A stretch of DNA of 24,394 nt from Pseudomonadota bacterium (lineage in GTDB: Bacteria; Pseudomonadota; Gammaproteobacteria; Steroidobacterales; Steroidobacteraceae). The DNA is taken from NCBI GenBank assembly GCA_023433705.1, contig JAEYUC010000049.1, positions 1-24,394 on the forward strand, given 5' to 3'. The notes under the pieces are model-generated. The model was given only the letters and a program-made list of their open reading frames with translations, was not told the DNA's origin and ran no database searches. How positions within the stretch are numbered: position 1 is the stretch's first letter; each line of letters opens with the position of its first letter. Both the position numbers and the translations under genes were made by a program. Positions 1 to 7,161 of the stretch are shown here, one piece after another.

Positions 1-38
1 GGCGCGAGCTCGCCTCGCTGGAGTCGCCGGAATCCTGA
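1..38 (+). CDS. C-terminal stub of an upstream gene (partial)
   Basis: A short open frame enters from the left edge (first full codon at 3) and ends at TGA 36-38, giving RELASLESPES. Ten of its eleven sense codons end in G or C, as expected for coding sequence in this genome, and the stop is 54 bases before the start of the next gene on the same strand. It is too short to assign a function. It could be chance. Confidence 0.3.
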   Translation, partial: RELASLESPES

Positions 39-92
39 GCCGGTTTGGCGCGATCCTGCGCGTTTCTCCTTCACACCGTGAACGGAGGAATC

Positions 93-1013
93 ATGAAGAA
101 GCTGGTGGTGTTCCTGACGGGTATGGCGCTCTGCGGCGCGGCCCACGCCCAACTACTGGTTAACAAGGGTGCGAAGGGCACCCTGACAGTTCAGTACGAG
201 TACTCGGCGAATGGCGCGAACAAGGACAAATACGAGCCTTCGAGCTGGCGCGTGCTGCGCACCATGAAGATGGTGGTGCCCATGACGGCGGAGCCGCCGG
301 CGCCGACGTCCTCCCTGCAAGCCATGGACGCTGCGTACGCGGCCGACATGGAAAAGAAGAAGGGCCAGATCCAGGACCTGCACAAGACGATGGCGCCCAC
401 GATGAACGACATGATGGCGATCGCCGAGCGCTGCGGCGAGGACGAAGCCTGCATCACGCGCGCGATCGAGAACTATGGCAAGACCATGGACAAGTCGACC
501 ATCGAGAAAGGCAAATCGCAGGTCGCGGCGGCCAGCACCATGAGCGGGCCGCGCTATCAGCTCTGGCAGCCGGTGTCGCAGAAGGGCACATACGCCATCG
601 ATGAAACGCACACCGCGCAGACCTCGGATCCGGCGTGCATGAACAAGCCCAAGCAGCGTTGCACGCGCGAGGAAACTCGCAAGGGTGGCGGCGACATTCC
701 GGCGCCGCCGGGATCGAAGAATGCGTCGGCCGCGATGTTCGAAGTCGACAGCGTCGGCAAGGCGGTCATGATCAAACTACCGGTTCCGCTCGGCGTGCTC
801 ACGTACACGAAGCAGGTGATCTCGAATTTCCCGGATGAAGCGAGCGGCACCTCGCAGGGTTCGCTGCCGCCGATGGTCGGCCAGCAGAAAACCATAACGG
901 TCGCGTTGCCGGGCGACCTGCGCGCGGCGTCCGGCACCGAGACGTTCAAACTCGACGGCGCGGGTGCCGAGGGCGGCACGATGAAGGTTACGTGGCAGTT
1001 CGCGATGCAGTGA
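93..1013 (+). CDS. Secreted protein of unknown function, four cysteines
   Basis: The protein has 306 residues. The start is ATG 93, preceded by a good ribosome site (GGAGGAA, 84-90). An upstream in-frame ATG at 45 would place 16 non-hydrophobic residues before the signal peptide, so it was not used. The N-terminus MKKLVVFLTGMALCGAAHA is a classical Sec signal peptide with an AHA cleavage site. The Cys in it is not in a lipobox. The mature part is polar and rich in Met, Lys and Ala. A helical, charged stretch (about 75-145) carries Cys114 and Cys120, and a second pair lies at Cys182 and Cys190, which suggests two periplasmic disulfides. The C-terminal third looks like beta structure. I do not recognise the family. 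It converges with the DUF2784 gene with only 9 bases between the stop codons. Product unknown; gene and export are fairly sure. Confidence 0.85.
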   Translation: MKKLVVFLTGMALCGAAHAQLLVNKGAKGTLTVQYEYSANGANKDKYEPSSWRVLRTMKMVVPMTAEPPAPTSSLQAMDAAYAADMEKKKGQIQDLHKTMAPTMNDMMAIAERCGEDEACITRAIENYGKTMDKSTIEKGKSQVAAASTMSGPRYQLWQPVSQKGTYAIDETHTAQTSDPACMNKPKQRCTREETRKGGGDIPAPPGSKNASAAMFEVDSVGKAVMIKLPVPLGVLTYTKQVISNFPDEASGTSQGSLPPMVGQQKTITVALPGDLRAASGTETFKLDGAGAEGGTMKVTWQFAMQ

Positions 1014-1022
1014 GGCGGTCGC

Positions 1023-1406
1023 TTATCCCGGATTTTCCGTGCCAGGCACCGTTCTTCGTCGCCAGACGAGGGCGTAGCCGAGGGCGTTCACGCCGATCAG
1101 CACGCCTGCCAGGACAAATTGCGTCGTGCGCGTGAGGCCTTCGGGATAGATGACCGGTCCGAGGTAGTGCGTGATGAATCCTTCGCCGTAGGTGGAATGT
1201 CCCGCGAGCGCGCGGAAGTGGTTTTCGAGCGGGGTGAGCGGACAGTAGCCGCCGCTCACCTCGATCCACACGCCCCAGGCGAGCGCGGGCAGGTGCAGCC
1301 AGATAACCCGGCGTTTCCAGAGCACGAGGAACGACCCCAGCAACGCGAACGCGATGAACGCGAAGTGGATCAGCATCACGGCATCGGCGGCGAGCGAGTG
1401 CCACAT
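1023..1406 (-). CDS. DUF2784 family membrane protein
   Basis: The protein has 127 residues with about four hydrophobic segments. It opens with a span beginning MWHSLAADAVMLIHFAFIAF, followed by a second span containing VLWKRR, the conserved stretch WGVWIEVSGGYCPLTPLE and a last span near LAGVLIGVNALGYALVW. The CPLTPLEN motif and the short length are typical of the DUF2784 family of uncharacterised inner-membrane proteins. The function is unknown. The last codons (TVPGTENPG, then TAA) are not family sequence: they are translated from one copy of the dispersed 27-bp repeat at 1027-1053, so the natural C-terminus may have been replaced or extended. The histidine kinase gene ends 30 bases upstream on the same strand, so they could be co-transcribed. 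Confidence 0.85.
   Translation of the reverse strand: MWHSLAADAVMLIHFAFIAFALLGSFLVLWKRRVIWLHLPALAWGVWIEVSGGYCPLTPLENHFRALAGHSTYGEGFITHYLGPVIYPEGLTRTTQFVLAGVLIGVNALGYALVWRRRTVPGTENPG
1027..1053 (-). repeat. Dispersed 27-bp repeat, copy 1
   Basis: Read on the minus strand, this copy begins AACGGTGCCTGGCACGG and continues AAAATCCGGG. It matches the copies at 16146-16172 and 22106-22132 at all but one to three positions. The core GTGCC-T-GGCAC is an 11-base palindrome with a single central base. This copy encodes the last residues of the DUF2784 protein and touches its stop codon. It sits at the junction of two convergent genes. Confidence 0.8.
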
Positions 1407-1436
1407 GTCGGCCGAGGATGGACTCAGCGGACGAGA

Positions 1437-2558
1437 TCAGGCAAGCGGCAACCGCACGATGAACTGGCTGCCCTTGCCGGGGCCCTCGCTGATCGCCTGG
1501 ATGGTCCCGCCGTGCGAGGCAACGAGCTCGCGCGTGAGGCTCAGTCCGATGCCGAGCCCGGCGCGGGCTTCCGAGTAGTCGGTGTGGACTTGCGTGAACA
1601 GCTCGAAGATGTGCGCGAGATGTTCCGCCGGGATTCCGATGCCGCTGTCCTCGACGCGTGCGACGACTTCCTTGCCTTCGACCTGCAAGGTCAGGCCGAT
1701 CTTGCCGCCCGCCGGCGTGTAGCGCGCGGCATTCGTGAGCAGGTTCACGAAGACCTGGTTCAGGCGCGTGGCGTCGCCGAGCACTTCCGTCGGCGAGTCG
1801 GGAGTCGAAATCGCGAGCTGGTGGTCCCTGTCCTTCATGAGCGAGCCGACCGATTCGCAAGCCTGGTGGGCGATCGCGCGCAGATCGAGCCGCTGCATGT
1901 CGAGCTGGAACTTTTCGCGATGCGCTTTCGCCAGGTCGGTGAGGTCTTCGACGAGGCGACGGATGTGAACGAGTTGGCGATCGACGCGCTCGACCTCGGC
2001 GATCGCCGCGGGGTTGGCGGGGCAATGCTGGCGCAGAACGCGCGAGCTCGTGGTCAGCACCGACAACGGATTGCGCAGCTCGTGCGCCAGGGTCGCGAGG
2101 AATCGCTTGCGACCTTCTTCGTGCCGCACCAAGGCCTCGTTCTGGAGCTGCAACTTGTCCTGAAGTTGTTTCAGGTCGGTGCGGTCGCGCAGGAATTTTC
2201 CGAACCCGATCAGTCGTCCGCTGCCGTCGCGGATGGGCACCACGATGCCGAGCGCCCAGAAGCGCGAGCCGTCCTTGCGGACGTGCCAGCGTTCGTCGGC
2301 GGCATGGCCGAGTTCGGCTGCGATCTCGAGTTCCTTCTTCGGCGCGCCGGCCGCGCAATCCTCGGCGGTGAAGATGCGGTCGAGCCGGGAGCCGAGCACT
2401 TCGGACTCCTCGTAGCCGGTGATGTGCGTGGCGCCTTTGTTCCAGTGCACGATCGTCCCGTCGGCATCCATCGCGAAGATCGCGTATTCCTGGACGTTCT
2501 CGACCAGGTTCAGGAACAGCCATTCCGCATAGTTGATGCTGGGGGAAGCGGGGGACAC
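1437..2558 (-). CDS. PAS domain sensor histidine kinase (soluble)
   Basis: The protein has 373 residues from a GTG at 2558, which has GGAG six bases ahead of it. No ATG is available in frame nearby. The N-terminal PAS domain spans about 20-128, with AIFAMDADGTIVHWNKGA and the PAC-like end WHVRKDGSRFWALG...GFGKFLRDRTD. A HisKA dimerisation helix follows, with the phospho-acceptor His159 in AHELRNPLS. The HATPase domain has the N box (NQVFVNLLTNAARY, about 267-280), G1 (DSGIGIP), F box (IFELFTQ) and G2 (GLGIGLSL). There are no membrane spans, so it should sense a cytoplasmic or diffusible signal through the PAS domain. No response regulator lies next to it, so its partner is elsewhere (an orphan kinase). 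It lies 110 bases downstream of the DsbA-like gene on the same strand. Confidence 0.92.
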   Translation of the reverse strand: MSPASPSINYAEWLFLNLVENVQEYAIFAMDADGTIVHWNKGATHITGYEESEVLGSRLDRIFTAEDCAAGAPKKELEIAAELGHAADERWHVRKDGSRFWALGIVVPIRDGSGRLIGFGKFLRDRTDLKQLQDKLQLQNEALVRHEEGRKRFLATLAHELRNPLSVLTTSSRVLRQHCPANPAAIAEVERVDRQLVHIRRLVEDLTDLAKAHREKFQLDMQRLDLRAIAHQACESVGSLMKDRDHQLAISTPDSPTEVLGDATRLNQVFVNLLTNAARYTPAGGKIGLTLQVEGKEVVARVEDSGIGIPAEHLAHIFELFTQVHTDYSEARAGLGIGLSLTRELVASHGGTIQAISEGPGKGSQFIVRLPLA

Positions 2559-2668
2559 GCAGTTCTCCACGGCCGCGGTCCGGTGAGCATGGGGGAGGCG
2601 CGCCGCGAGTACTGCGGGATAACGCAGCAACCCGCTGTCAGCGATCCCGTCGCGCGCTGTCCGGCGAA

Positions 2669-3229
2669 TCAGGACGCGCGCCGCAGGAGTCCCGGTGCGA
2701 ACGTGTCGAGCGCGGCGACGAAGCTCTCCTCGCTGCGCCAATCTACCGTGAAGCGCTGGCCGTTCACGAAGAACGTGGGCGTGCCCGTGACGCCGCTGCG
2801 TATCCCGCTTTCGAAATCGGCGCGCACGGTCTTGCCGGGCTCGCCGCCCGTGAGCGCGAGCTCGAGCGCGTCGAAGTCGAGGCCGACGTCGGTCGCGTAA
2901 CGCTGCAGGTCCGAGGGACGCAGCGCGCGCTGGTGCTCGAACAAGGTGTCGTGCATCGGCCAGAACTTCTCCTGCAGTGCGGCCGCTTCGGCGAGCTCTG
3001 CCGCCGCGAGCGCATGTGGGTGAGCCTCGGCGATCGGGAAGTTGCGGAACACGAATCGCAGTTGATCGCCGAAGCGCGCCTGCACGCGCTTGATGATCCG
3101 GTATGCCATGCCGCAGTAAGGACACTCGTAGTCGCCGAATTCCACGAGCGTGATCGGCGCATCGCTGCGGCCCTGTGCGTGATCGTCCATTCCGACCGGC
3201 GGCGTCAACGGGGGATTGCGAGTGCTCAT
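2669..3229 (-). CDS. DsbA family thioredoxin-fold protein, no signal peptide
   Basis: The protein has 186 residues. ATG 3229 was chosen because GGAG lies five bases ahead. An ATG eight codons earlier has no comparable site. The active site is Cys36-Pro-Tyr-Cys39 in FGDYECPYC, and the cis-proline loop is Thr150-Pro151 in GVTGTPTFFVNG, so both halves of a DsbA/thioredoxin redox centre are present. An inserted helical domain lies between them (about 65-140), as in DsbA. There is no signal peptide, unlike periplasmic DsbA. The protein resembles the cytoplasmic DsbA-like group with a DYECPYC motif. A thiol oxidoreductase role in the cytoplasm is inferred. It is divergent from the cupin gene across 110 bases that must hold both promoters. 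Confidence 0.9.
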   Translation of the reverse strand: MSTRNPPLTPPVGMDDHAQGRSDAPITLVEFGDYECPYCGMAYRIIKRVQARFGDQLRFVFRNFPIAEAHPHALAAAELAEAAALQEKFWPMHDTLFEHQRALRPSDLQRYATDVGLDFDALELALTGGEPGKTVRADFESGIRSGVTGTPTFFVNGQRFTVDWRSEESFVAALDTFAPGLLRRAS

Positions 3230-3339
3230 CTGTGCTCCGGATCCGTGGTACACGGCGCGAGAGATATCGCGCGCTGCAGGGTTCCGCCAGTGGACGAAAG
3301 TCCCGATACGTCGTCGGGAAGAGACGCTAGTTTGCGGCC

Positions 3340-3771
3340 ATGACCTGGACAGCGATGCGAACGCGGAATGTGGCCGCCTGTTTTCTCGCGGGCGTCGTCA
3401 TGCAGGCGCCCGCGCAGGCGCCGGATGAACTGGCGGCCAGACTTTCACGGCGCGTCGTGCAGCGCGCGCCGCTCTCGATCGAGGGGCGCGAGCTGGTTCA
3501 GGTCGAGACCGCGATTCCGGTCGGCGTCGAGTCCGGTTGGCACACGCATCCCGGGGAGGAGATCGGGTACATCGTCGCCGGGCGCATCGAAATGCAGGTC
3601 GAGGGTCGCGACGCCGTCGAGCTGAAGGCCGGGGATGGTTTCCTCATCCCGCCGAACACTCCGCACAACGCGCGCGATCTCGGTCCCGAGACCGGCCGGA
3701 TGTTGTCCTCCTACCTCGTCGATCCTGGCAAGCCGCTCTCCACGGTCGTCGACAAGCCCGTCCGCAACTGA
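3340..3771 (+). CDS. Exported cupin domain protein
   Basis: The protein has 143 residues from ATG 3340. ATG 3355 (five codons later, MRTRN) would give a cleaner signal peptide, and neither start has a strong ribosome site. A hydrophobic stretch ending in an AQA cleavage site (about residue 27) indicates export to the periplasm. The single cupin barrel shows motif 1 (GWHTHPGEEIGYIVAG, with His68, His70 and Glu74) and motif 2 (GDGFLIPPNTPHN, with His109). These are the usual three-His/one-Glu metal ligands. The substrate cannot be told: small cupins of this type include sensors, isomerases and dioxygenase-like enzymes. Its 3' end overlaps the 3' end of msrA by 61 bases on the opposite strand. 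Confidence 0.88.
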   Translation: MTWTAMRTRNVAACFLAGVVMQAPAQAPDELAARLSRRVVQRAPLSIEGRELVQVETAIPVGVESGWHTHPGEEIGYIVAGRIEMQVEGRDAVELKAGDGFLIPPNTPHNARDLGPETGRMLSSYLVDPGKPLSTVVDKPVRN

Positions 3772-4274
3772 GGCGCCGCGCGCCTCGGCAATACCCAGTT
3801 GGGTCGCACGAAGTGGCAGGTGTAGCCGTCGGGATACTTGAGTAGATAGTCCTGGTGCTCGGGTTCCGCTTCCCAGAAATCCCCGGCCGGCGATACCTCG
3901 GTCGCGACCTTGCCGGGCCACAGACCCGAGGCCTCGACGTCGGCGATCGTGTCCTCGGCGACGCGCCGCTGCTCCTCGCTCGTGTAGAAGATCGCCGAGC
4001 GGTAGCTGGTGCCCACGTCGTTGCCCTGGCGGTTCTTCGTCGTCGGGTCGTGGATCTGGAAGAAGAACTCGAGCAACTTCCGGAAACTGATCCGGTCCGG
4101 GTCGAAGATGATCTCGACGGCCTCGGCGTGTGTTCCGTGATTGCGGTAGGTCGCGTTGCGCACGTTGCCGCCCGAGTATCCGACCCGCGTCGAGATGACG
4201 CCATCGTACTTGCGCAGCAGATCCTGCACACCCCAGAAACATCCGCCCGCCAATATCGCGCGTTCTTCGCTCAT
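3711..4274 (-). CDS. msrA: Peptide methionine sulfoxide reductase MsrA
   Basis: The protein has 187 residues. MsrA reduces the S epimer of methionine sulfoxide, free or in proteins, using thioredoxin. The nucleophile is Cys12 in AGGCFWG, at the extreme N-terminus as in cytosolic MsrA. Family landmarks follow: GYSGG, THAEAVEIIFDP, FFQIHDPTTKNRQGNDVGTSYRSAIF and HQDYLLKYPDG. Cys153 in GYTCHFVRPNW is the likely resolving cysteine. ATG 4274 overlaps the msrB stop as ATGA, with GGAGG seven bases ahead, so translation is coupled. About 24 residues after VLPRR (ending GLPGSTR) look non-conserved and are encoded antisense to the cupin 3' end. They may come from loss of an earlier stop codon. Confidence 0.96.
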   Translation of the reverse strand: MSEERAILAGGCFWGVQDLLRKYDGVISTRVGYSGGNVRNATYRNHGTHAEAVEIIFDPDRISFRKLLEFFFQIHDPTTKNRQGNDVGTSYRSAIFYTSEEQRRVAEDTIADVEASGLWPGKVATEVSPAGDFWEAEPEHQDYLLKYPDGYTCHFVRPNWVLPRRAAPQLRTGLSTTVESGLPGSTR

Positions 4275-4720
4275 TTGCGGTCCTCCACCTGGTCCAGATA
4301 GGCGCCGTAACCTTCGGCTTCCATGTCGTCGCGGTGAATGAACCGCAGCGACGCCGAGTTGATGCAGTAACGCAATCCGCCGCGATCCTCGGGGCCGTCG
4401 TCGAACACGTGGCCGAGATGACTGTCGCCGTGCGCGGATCGCACCTCGGTGCGGACCATGCCGTGCGAGGTGTCCTTGAGTTCGTTGACGTTCGCGGGCT
4501 CGATCGGCTTCGTGAAACTCGGCCAGCCGCAACCGGATTCGAACTTGTCCGACGAGGCGAACAGCGGCTCGCCCGAGACGACGTCGACGTAGATGCCGGG
4601 CTCGTCGTTGTCGAGGTATTCACCCGTGCCGGGCATCTCGGTGCCGCCGAGCTGCGTGACGCGATGTTGCTCGCGCGTCAGCCGGGAAATCGCGTCGGGA
4701 TCCTTGTTGTACACGCGCAT
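4271..4720 (-). CDS. msrB: Peptide methionine sulfoxide reductase MsrB
   Basis: The protein has 149 residues. MsrB reduces the R epimer of methionine sulfoxide, complementing MsrA. The catalytic residue is Cys119 in GLRYCINSASLRFI, and Cys64 in FESGCGWPSF matches the usual recycling cysteine. HLGHVFDDGP is also present. The two CxxC pairs that bind structural zinc in many MsrBs are absent: the first site reads YVDVVSG and the second SAHGDSHLGH, so this is a zinc-free form. It starts 18 bases after the epoxide hydrolase stop and its own stop overlaps the msrA start, so the three genes form one minus-strand operon. Confidence 0.96.
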   Translation of the reverse strand: MRVYNKDPDAISRLTREQHRVTQLGGTEMPGTGEYLDNDEPGIYVDVVSGEPLFASSDKFESGCGWPSFTKPIEPANVNELKDTSHGMVRTEVRSAHGDSHLGHVFDDGPEDRGGLRYCINSASLRFIHRDDMEAEGYGAYLDQVEDRK

Positions 4721-4738
4721 GGGTCACCGCCTTTGTCG

Positions 4739-5953
4739 CTAATGATGTCGCAGGGAGCTGAAGCCCTGGCGAAGCTCCTCGGAGAGTATCTTCGGTTGTT
4801 CCCAGGCCGCAAAGTGCCCGCCTTTTTCCACCTTGTTGAAGTGGATCAGGCTGGGATAGGTCATTTCCGCCCAGCTCCGGGGCACGGGATACAGCTCGTC
4901 CGGAAAGGAGGTCACGGCGATCGGAACCTTGACCCCTATCGGTGCGAAGAATGGCAGCTTGTTCTCCCGGTACAGCCGAGCCTCGGAAATCGCCGTGTTC
5001 GTGAGCCAGGTCAGCGTGATGTTGTCGAGCACGTCGTCACGCGAGAGTCCTTCGCTCTTGCCGTCGAAGGCGCGTGCGATGAGCTCGTAGCTCTTGAGGT
5101 CGTGATCCAGGAACCAGGCGGCGAGGCCGATCGGCGAGTCGGCGAGGCCGTACAGGGTCTGCGGGTGGTTGGCCATCTGCTGCGCGTACGAGAGGCCATG
5201 CGTGAAGAAGAAATCCAGGCGCTCGAACGCGCGGATTTCGTCGGGCGAGAGTCCCACCGGCGGCTTGTGGCTCTGCAGCGCGGCGAAGATTTCCGGGGGC
5301 ACCGCCGAGGGCATGTTGGTGTGGATGCCGAGCAGCCCGGCAGGCGCCATCTTGCCGATGAGCTCGGTGATCAGTGCGCCCCAGTCGCCGCCCTGGGCCA
5401 CGTAGCGCTCGTAGCCCAGCCGTTCCATGAGCGTGATCCAGGCGCGTGCGATGCGTTCGGGGTTCCAGCCGGTCTTCGTGGGTTTCGCCGAGAAGCCGTA
5501 GCCCGGCATCGACGGGATCACGACGTGAAAGGCGTCGGAGGCCTGGCCGCCGTGTTTCGTGGGATCGGTGAGCGGTTCGATGATCTTGAGCTGCTCGATG
5601 ATCGAACCCGGCCAGCCGTGCGTGACGATGAGCGGCAGTGCGTTCTCGTGTTTCGAGCGCACGTGGACGAAGTGGATGTCGAGCCCGTCGATCTCGGTGA
5701 GGAACTGGGGGTAGGAATTCAGTTTCGCCTCTATCTTTCGCCAGTCGTATTCGTTGGCCCAGTACCTGGCGAGTTTCTGCATCGTCGCGAGCTGGACGCC
5801 CTCCGACGCATCGTCGACGGTTTCCTTGTCGGGAAAGCGGGTTGCCTCGATGCGTCTGCGCAGGTCGACGAGGTCGGCCTCGGGAATGTCGACCGTGAAC
5901 GGACGGAGGGCGGCGCCATGGCCGTTGCCCGTGTCTCTAGCTACTGCGCTCAT
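4739..5953 (-). CDS. Epoxide hydrolase family protein (alpha/beta hydrolase)
   Basis: The protein has 404 residues from ATG 5953, with GGAG eight bases ahead. An N-terminal epoxide hydrolase domain (about 15-125, beginning RPFTVDIPEADLVDLRRRI) precedes an alpha/beta hydrolase core. The oxyanion-hole motif HGWPGS lies at 112-117, the nucleophile Asp190 in GGDWGA, and the catalytic His380 in EKGGHFAAWEQP. This matches microsomal-type epoxide hydrolases, which open epoxides to diols through an aspartyl ester. The physiological substrate is unknown. No signal peptide or N-terminal anchor is seen, so it should be cytoplasmic. It is the first gene of an operon with msrB and msrA, which suggests a shared role in handling oxidised cell components. 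Confidence 0.93.
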   Translation of the reverse strand: MSAVARDTGNGHGAALRPFTVDIPEADLVDLRRRIEATRFPDKETVDDASEGVQLATMQKLARYWANEYDWRKIEAKLNSYPQFLTEIDGLDIHFVHVRSKHENALPLIVTHGWPGSIIEQLKIIEPLTDPTKHGGQASDAFHVVIPSMPGYGFSAKPTKTGWNPERIARAWITLMERLGYERYVAQGGDWGALITELIGKMAPAGLLGIHTNMPSAVPPEIFAALQSHKPPVGLSPDEIRAFERLDFFFTHGLSYAQQMANHPQTLYGLADSPIGLAAWFLDHDLKSYELIARAFDGKSEGLSRDDVLDNITLTWLTNTAISEARLYRENKLPFFAPIGVKVPIAVTSFPDELYPVPRSWAEMTYPSLIHFNKVEKGGHFAAWEQPKILSEELRQGFSSLRHH

Positions 5954-6059
5954 GAGGATCGCTCCTGTGCGATTGAGGGAGGTCCGCCGACTCGGAGCGA
6001 GGAATATCGAAGCCGCGGGCGCGCACGGTAACCGTCCGCTGGCCGCGAAGCTACAAATG

Positions 6060-6093
6060 AAAAAATCTGGTCGAGCGGCCCTACGGATTTTTT
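6060..6093 (-). terminator. Inverted repeat with T run, likely terminator
   Basis: AAAAAATC (6060-6067) and GATTTTTT (6086-6093) are perfect inverted repeats around an 18-base GC-rich loop. A second, outer pair CCGCGAA (6043-6049) and TTCGCGG (6092-6098) overlaps it. It lies 46 bases beyond the stop of the minus-strand AI-2E gene and ahead of the epoxide hydrolase gene. AT-rich arms in such GC-rich DNA are conspicuous. A terminator for the aminotransferase/AI-2E operon is the simplest reading. Confidence 0.45.
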
Positions 6094-6139
6094 CGCGGCG
6101 CTTAAGGGAGTGGAAAGTAAGGGAGCGAGGGCCTCGAGT

Positions 6140-7153
6140 TCAGACCAGTCCCTTGTCGCGCAATTCGTCCTTGAAGAATGCGTAGAAGATCGGCGCGGCG
6201 ATCAGGCCGGCGATACCGAATGCCGCCTGCATCACGAGCATCGCGATCAGCAGCTCCCACGCGCGCGCGTTGATGTGCGTGCCGACGATGCGCGCGTTGA
6301 GGAAATATTCGAGCTTGTGAATGACGATGAGGTACGCCAGCGAGACCGCGGCGAGCGGTGCGCCCTGGCTCAGGCAGACGATGACGATCGCGGTGTTCGA
6401 GATCAGGTTGCCGATGATCGGCAGCAGGCCCACGACGAATGTGACGGCGACGAGGGTCTTCACGAGCGGCAGGTCGACACCGAACAGTCGCAGCACGACG
6501 TCGAGGTACAGCCAGGTGAAGAACGTGTTGATCAGCGAGATCCACACCTGCGCGAACACGACGCGCCGGAACACGTTCGCGAGCCGCGAGGCGTGCGCCG
6601 CGATTTGCTCGGTGAGCGGCCGGCGCTCGTGCGGCGGCGCGGCCTTCTGCAGCGACAGCAACGCGCCGACGACCATGCCCATGAGGATGTGCGCGAGCGA
6701 GCGTCCGATGCCGCGACCGAACACCGTGACGTCGTCGGCATTGCCGCGCAGCCAGTCGACGAGGGTCTGCTGCAGGGCGTTCGCGTTGGAGGGCACGTAG
6801 CCGGTGAGCCACGAAGGCAGGCTGTAGCGGGACTCCTCGAGGATCTGCGCCATGCGCTGCAGGAGGCGAGGCAGGCCCTCGCCGCTGTTGCGCAGCGTCG
6901 CGACGGCGCCGACGACGAGTCCGATCAGCGCGGCGATGACCACGATCGCGATGATCGCCACGGCCGCGATCCGCGCCGCGTCGTGGCTGATCGACTGAAG
7001 CCGCAGCCGCGGGGTGAGGACCTCGACGAGCGTGTAGACGAGCAGCCCGGCGAGCAGGCCCGAAAGCAGGTGCAGCTCGAGTATCAGCCCGAGCGCAACC
7101 GCCGTCGCGACCCAGGCGACGATGTCCGAGCGGGAAACGTTGGCGTTTCCCAT
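6140..7153 (-). CDS. AI-2E family transporter-like membrane protein
   Basis: The protein has 337 residues and about eight hydrophobic segments in the layout of the AI-2E transporter family (PF01594, TqsA/YdiK-like). There are paired N-terminal spans (IVAWVATAVALGLILELHLL and GLLAGLLVYTLVEVL), one further span, a soluble helical region (about 90-150), and a C-terminal bundle containing GLLPIIGNLISN and LEYFLNARIVG. Those last two stretches are the family's most conserved signatures. Members have been linked to autoinducer-2 export or sodium-proton antiport, so the true substrate here is open. The gene starts 8 bases after the aminotransferase stop, so the two are probably one transcript. Confidence 0.93.
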   Translation of the reverse strand: MGNANVSRSDIVAWVATAVALGLILELHLLSGLLAGLLVYTLVEVLTPRLRLQSISHDAARIAAVAIIAIVVIAALIGLVVGAVATLRNSGEGLPRLLQRMAQILEESRYSLPSWLTGYVPSNANALQQTLVDWLRGNADDVTVFGRGIGRSLAHILMGMVVGALLSLQKAAPPHERRPLTEQIAAHASRLANVFRRVVFAQVWISLINTFFTWLYLDVVLRLFGVDLPLVKTLVAVTFVVGLLPIIGNLISNTAIVIVCLSQGAPLAAVSLAYLIVIHKLEYFLNARIVGTHINARAWELLIAMLVMQAAFGIAGLIAAPIFYAFFKDELRDKGLV

Positions 7154-7161
7154 TCGCGGGA

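Noticed and set aside
1437..2558. Complete two-component system around the histidine kinase
   Set aside because: No receiver or DNA-binding response regulator lies next to it, and the kinase itself ends at the HATPase domain.
1119..2900. Long plus-strand open frame (593 codons) opposite the histidine kinase and neighbours
   Set aside because: It spans three real minus-strand genes and the gaps between them, and encodes no recognisable protein. It is an antisense shadow.
4334..6031. Long plus-strand open frame opposite msrB and the epoxide hydrolase
   Set aside because: Arg/Val/Glu-rich shadow translation. The minus-strand genes have intact active-site motifs.
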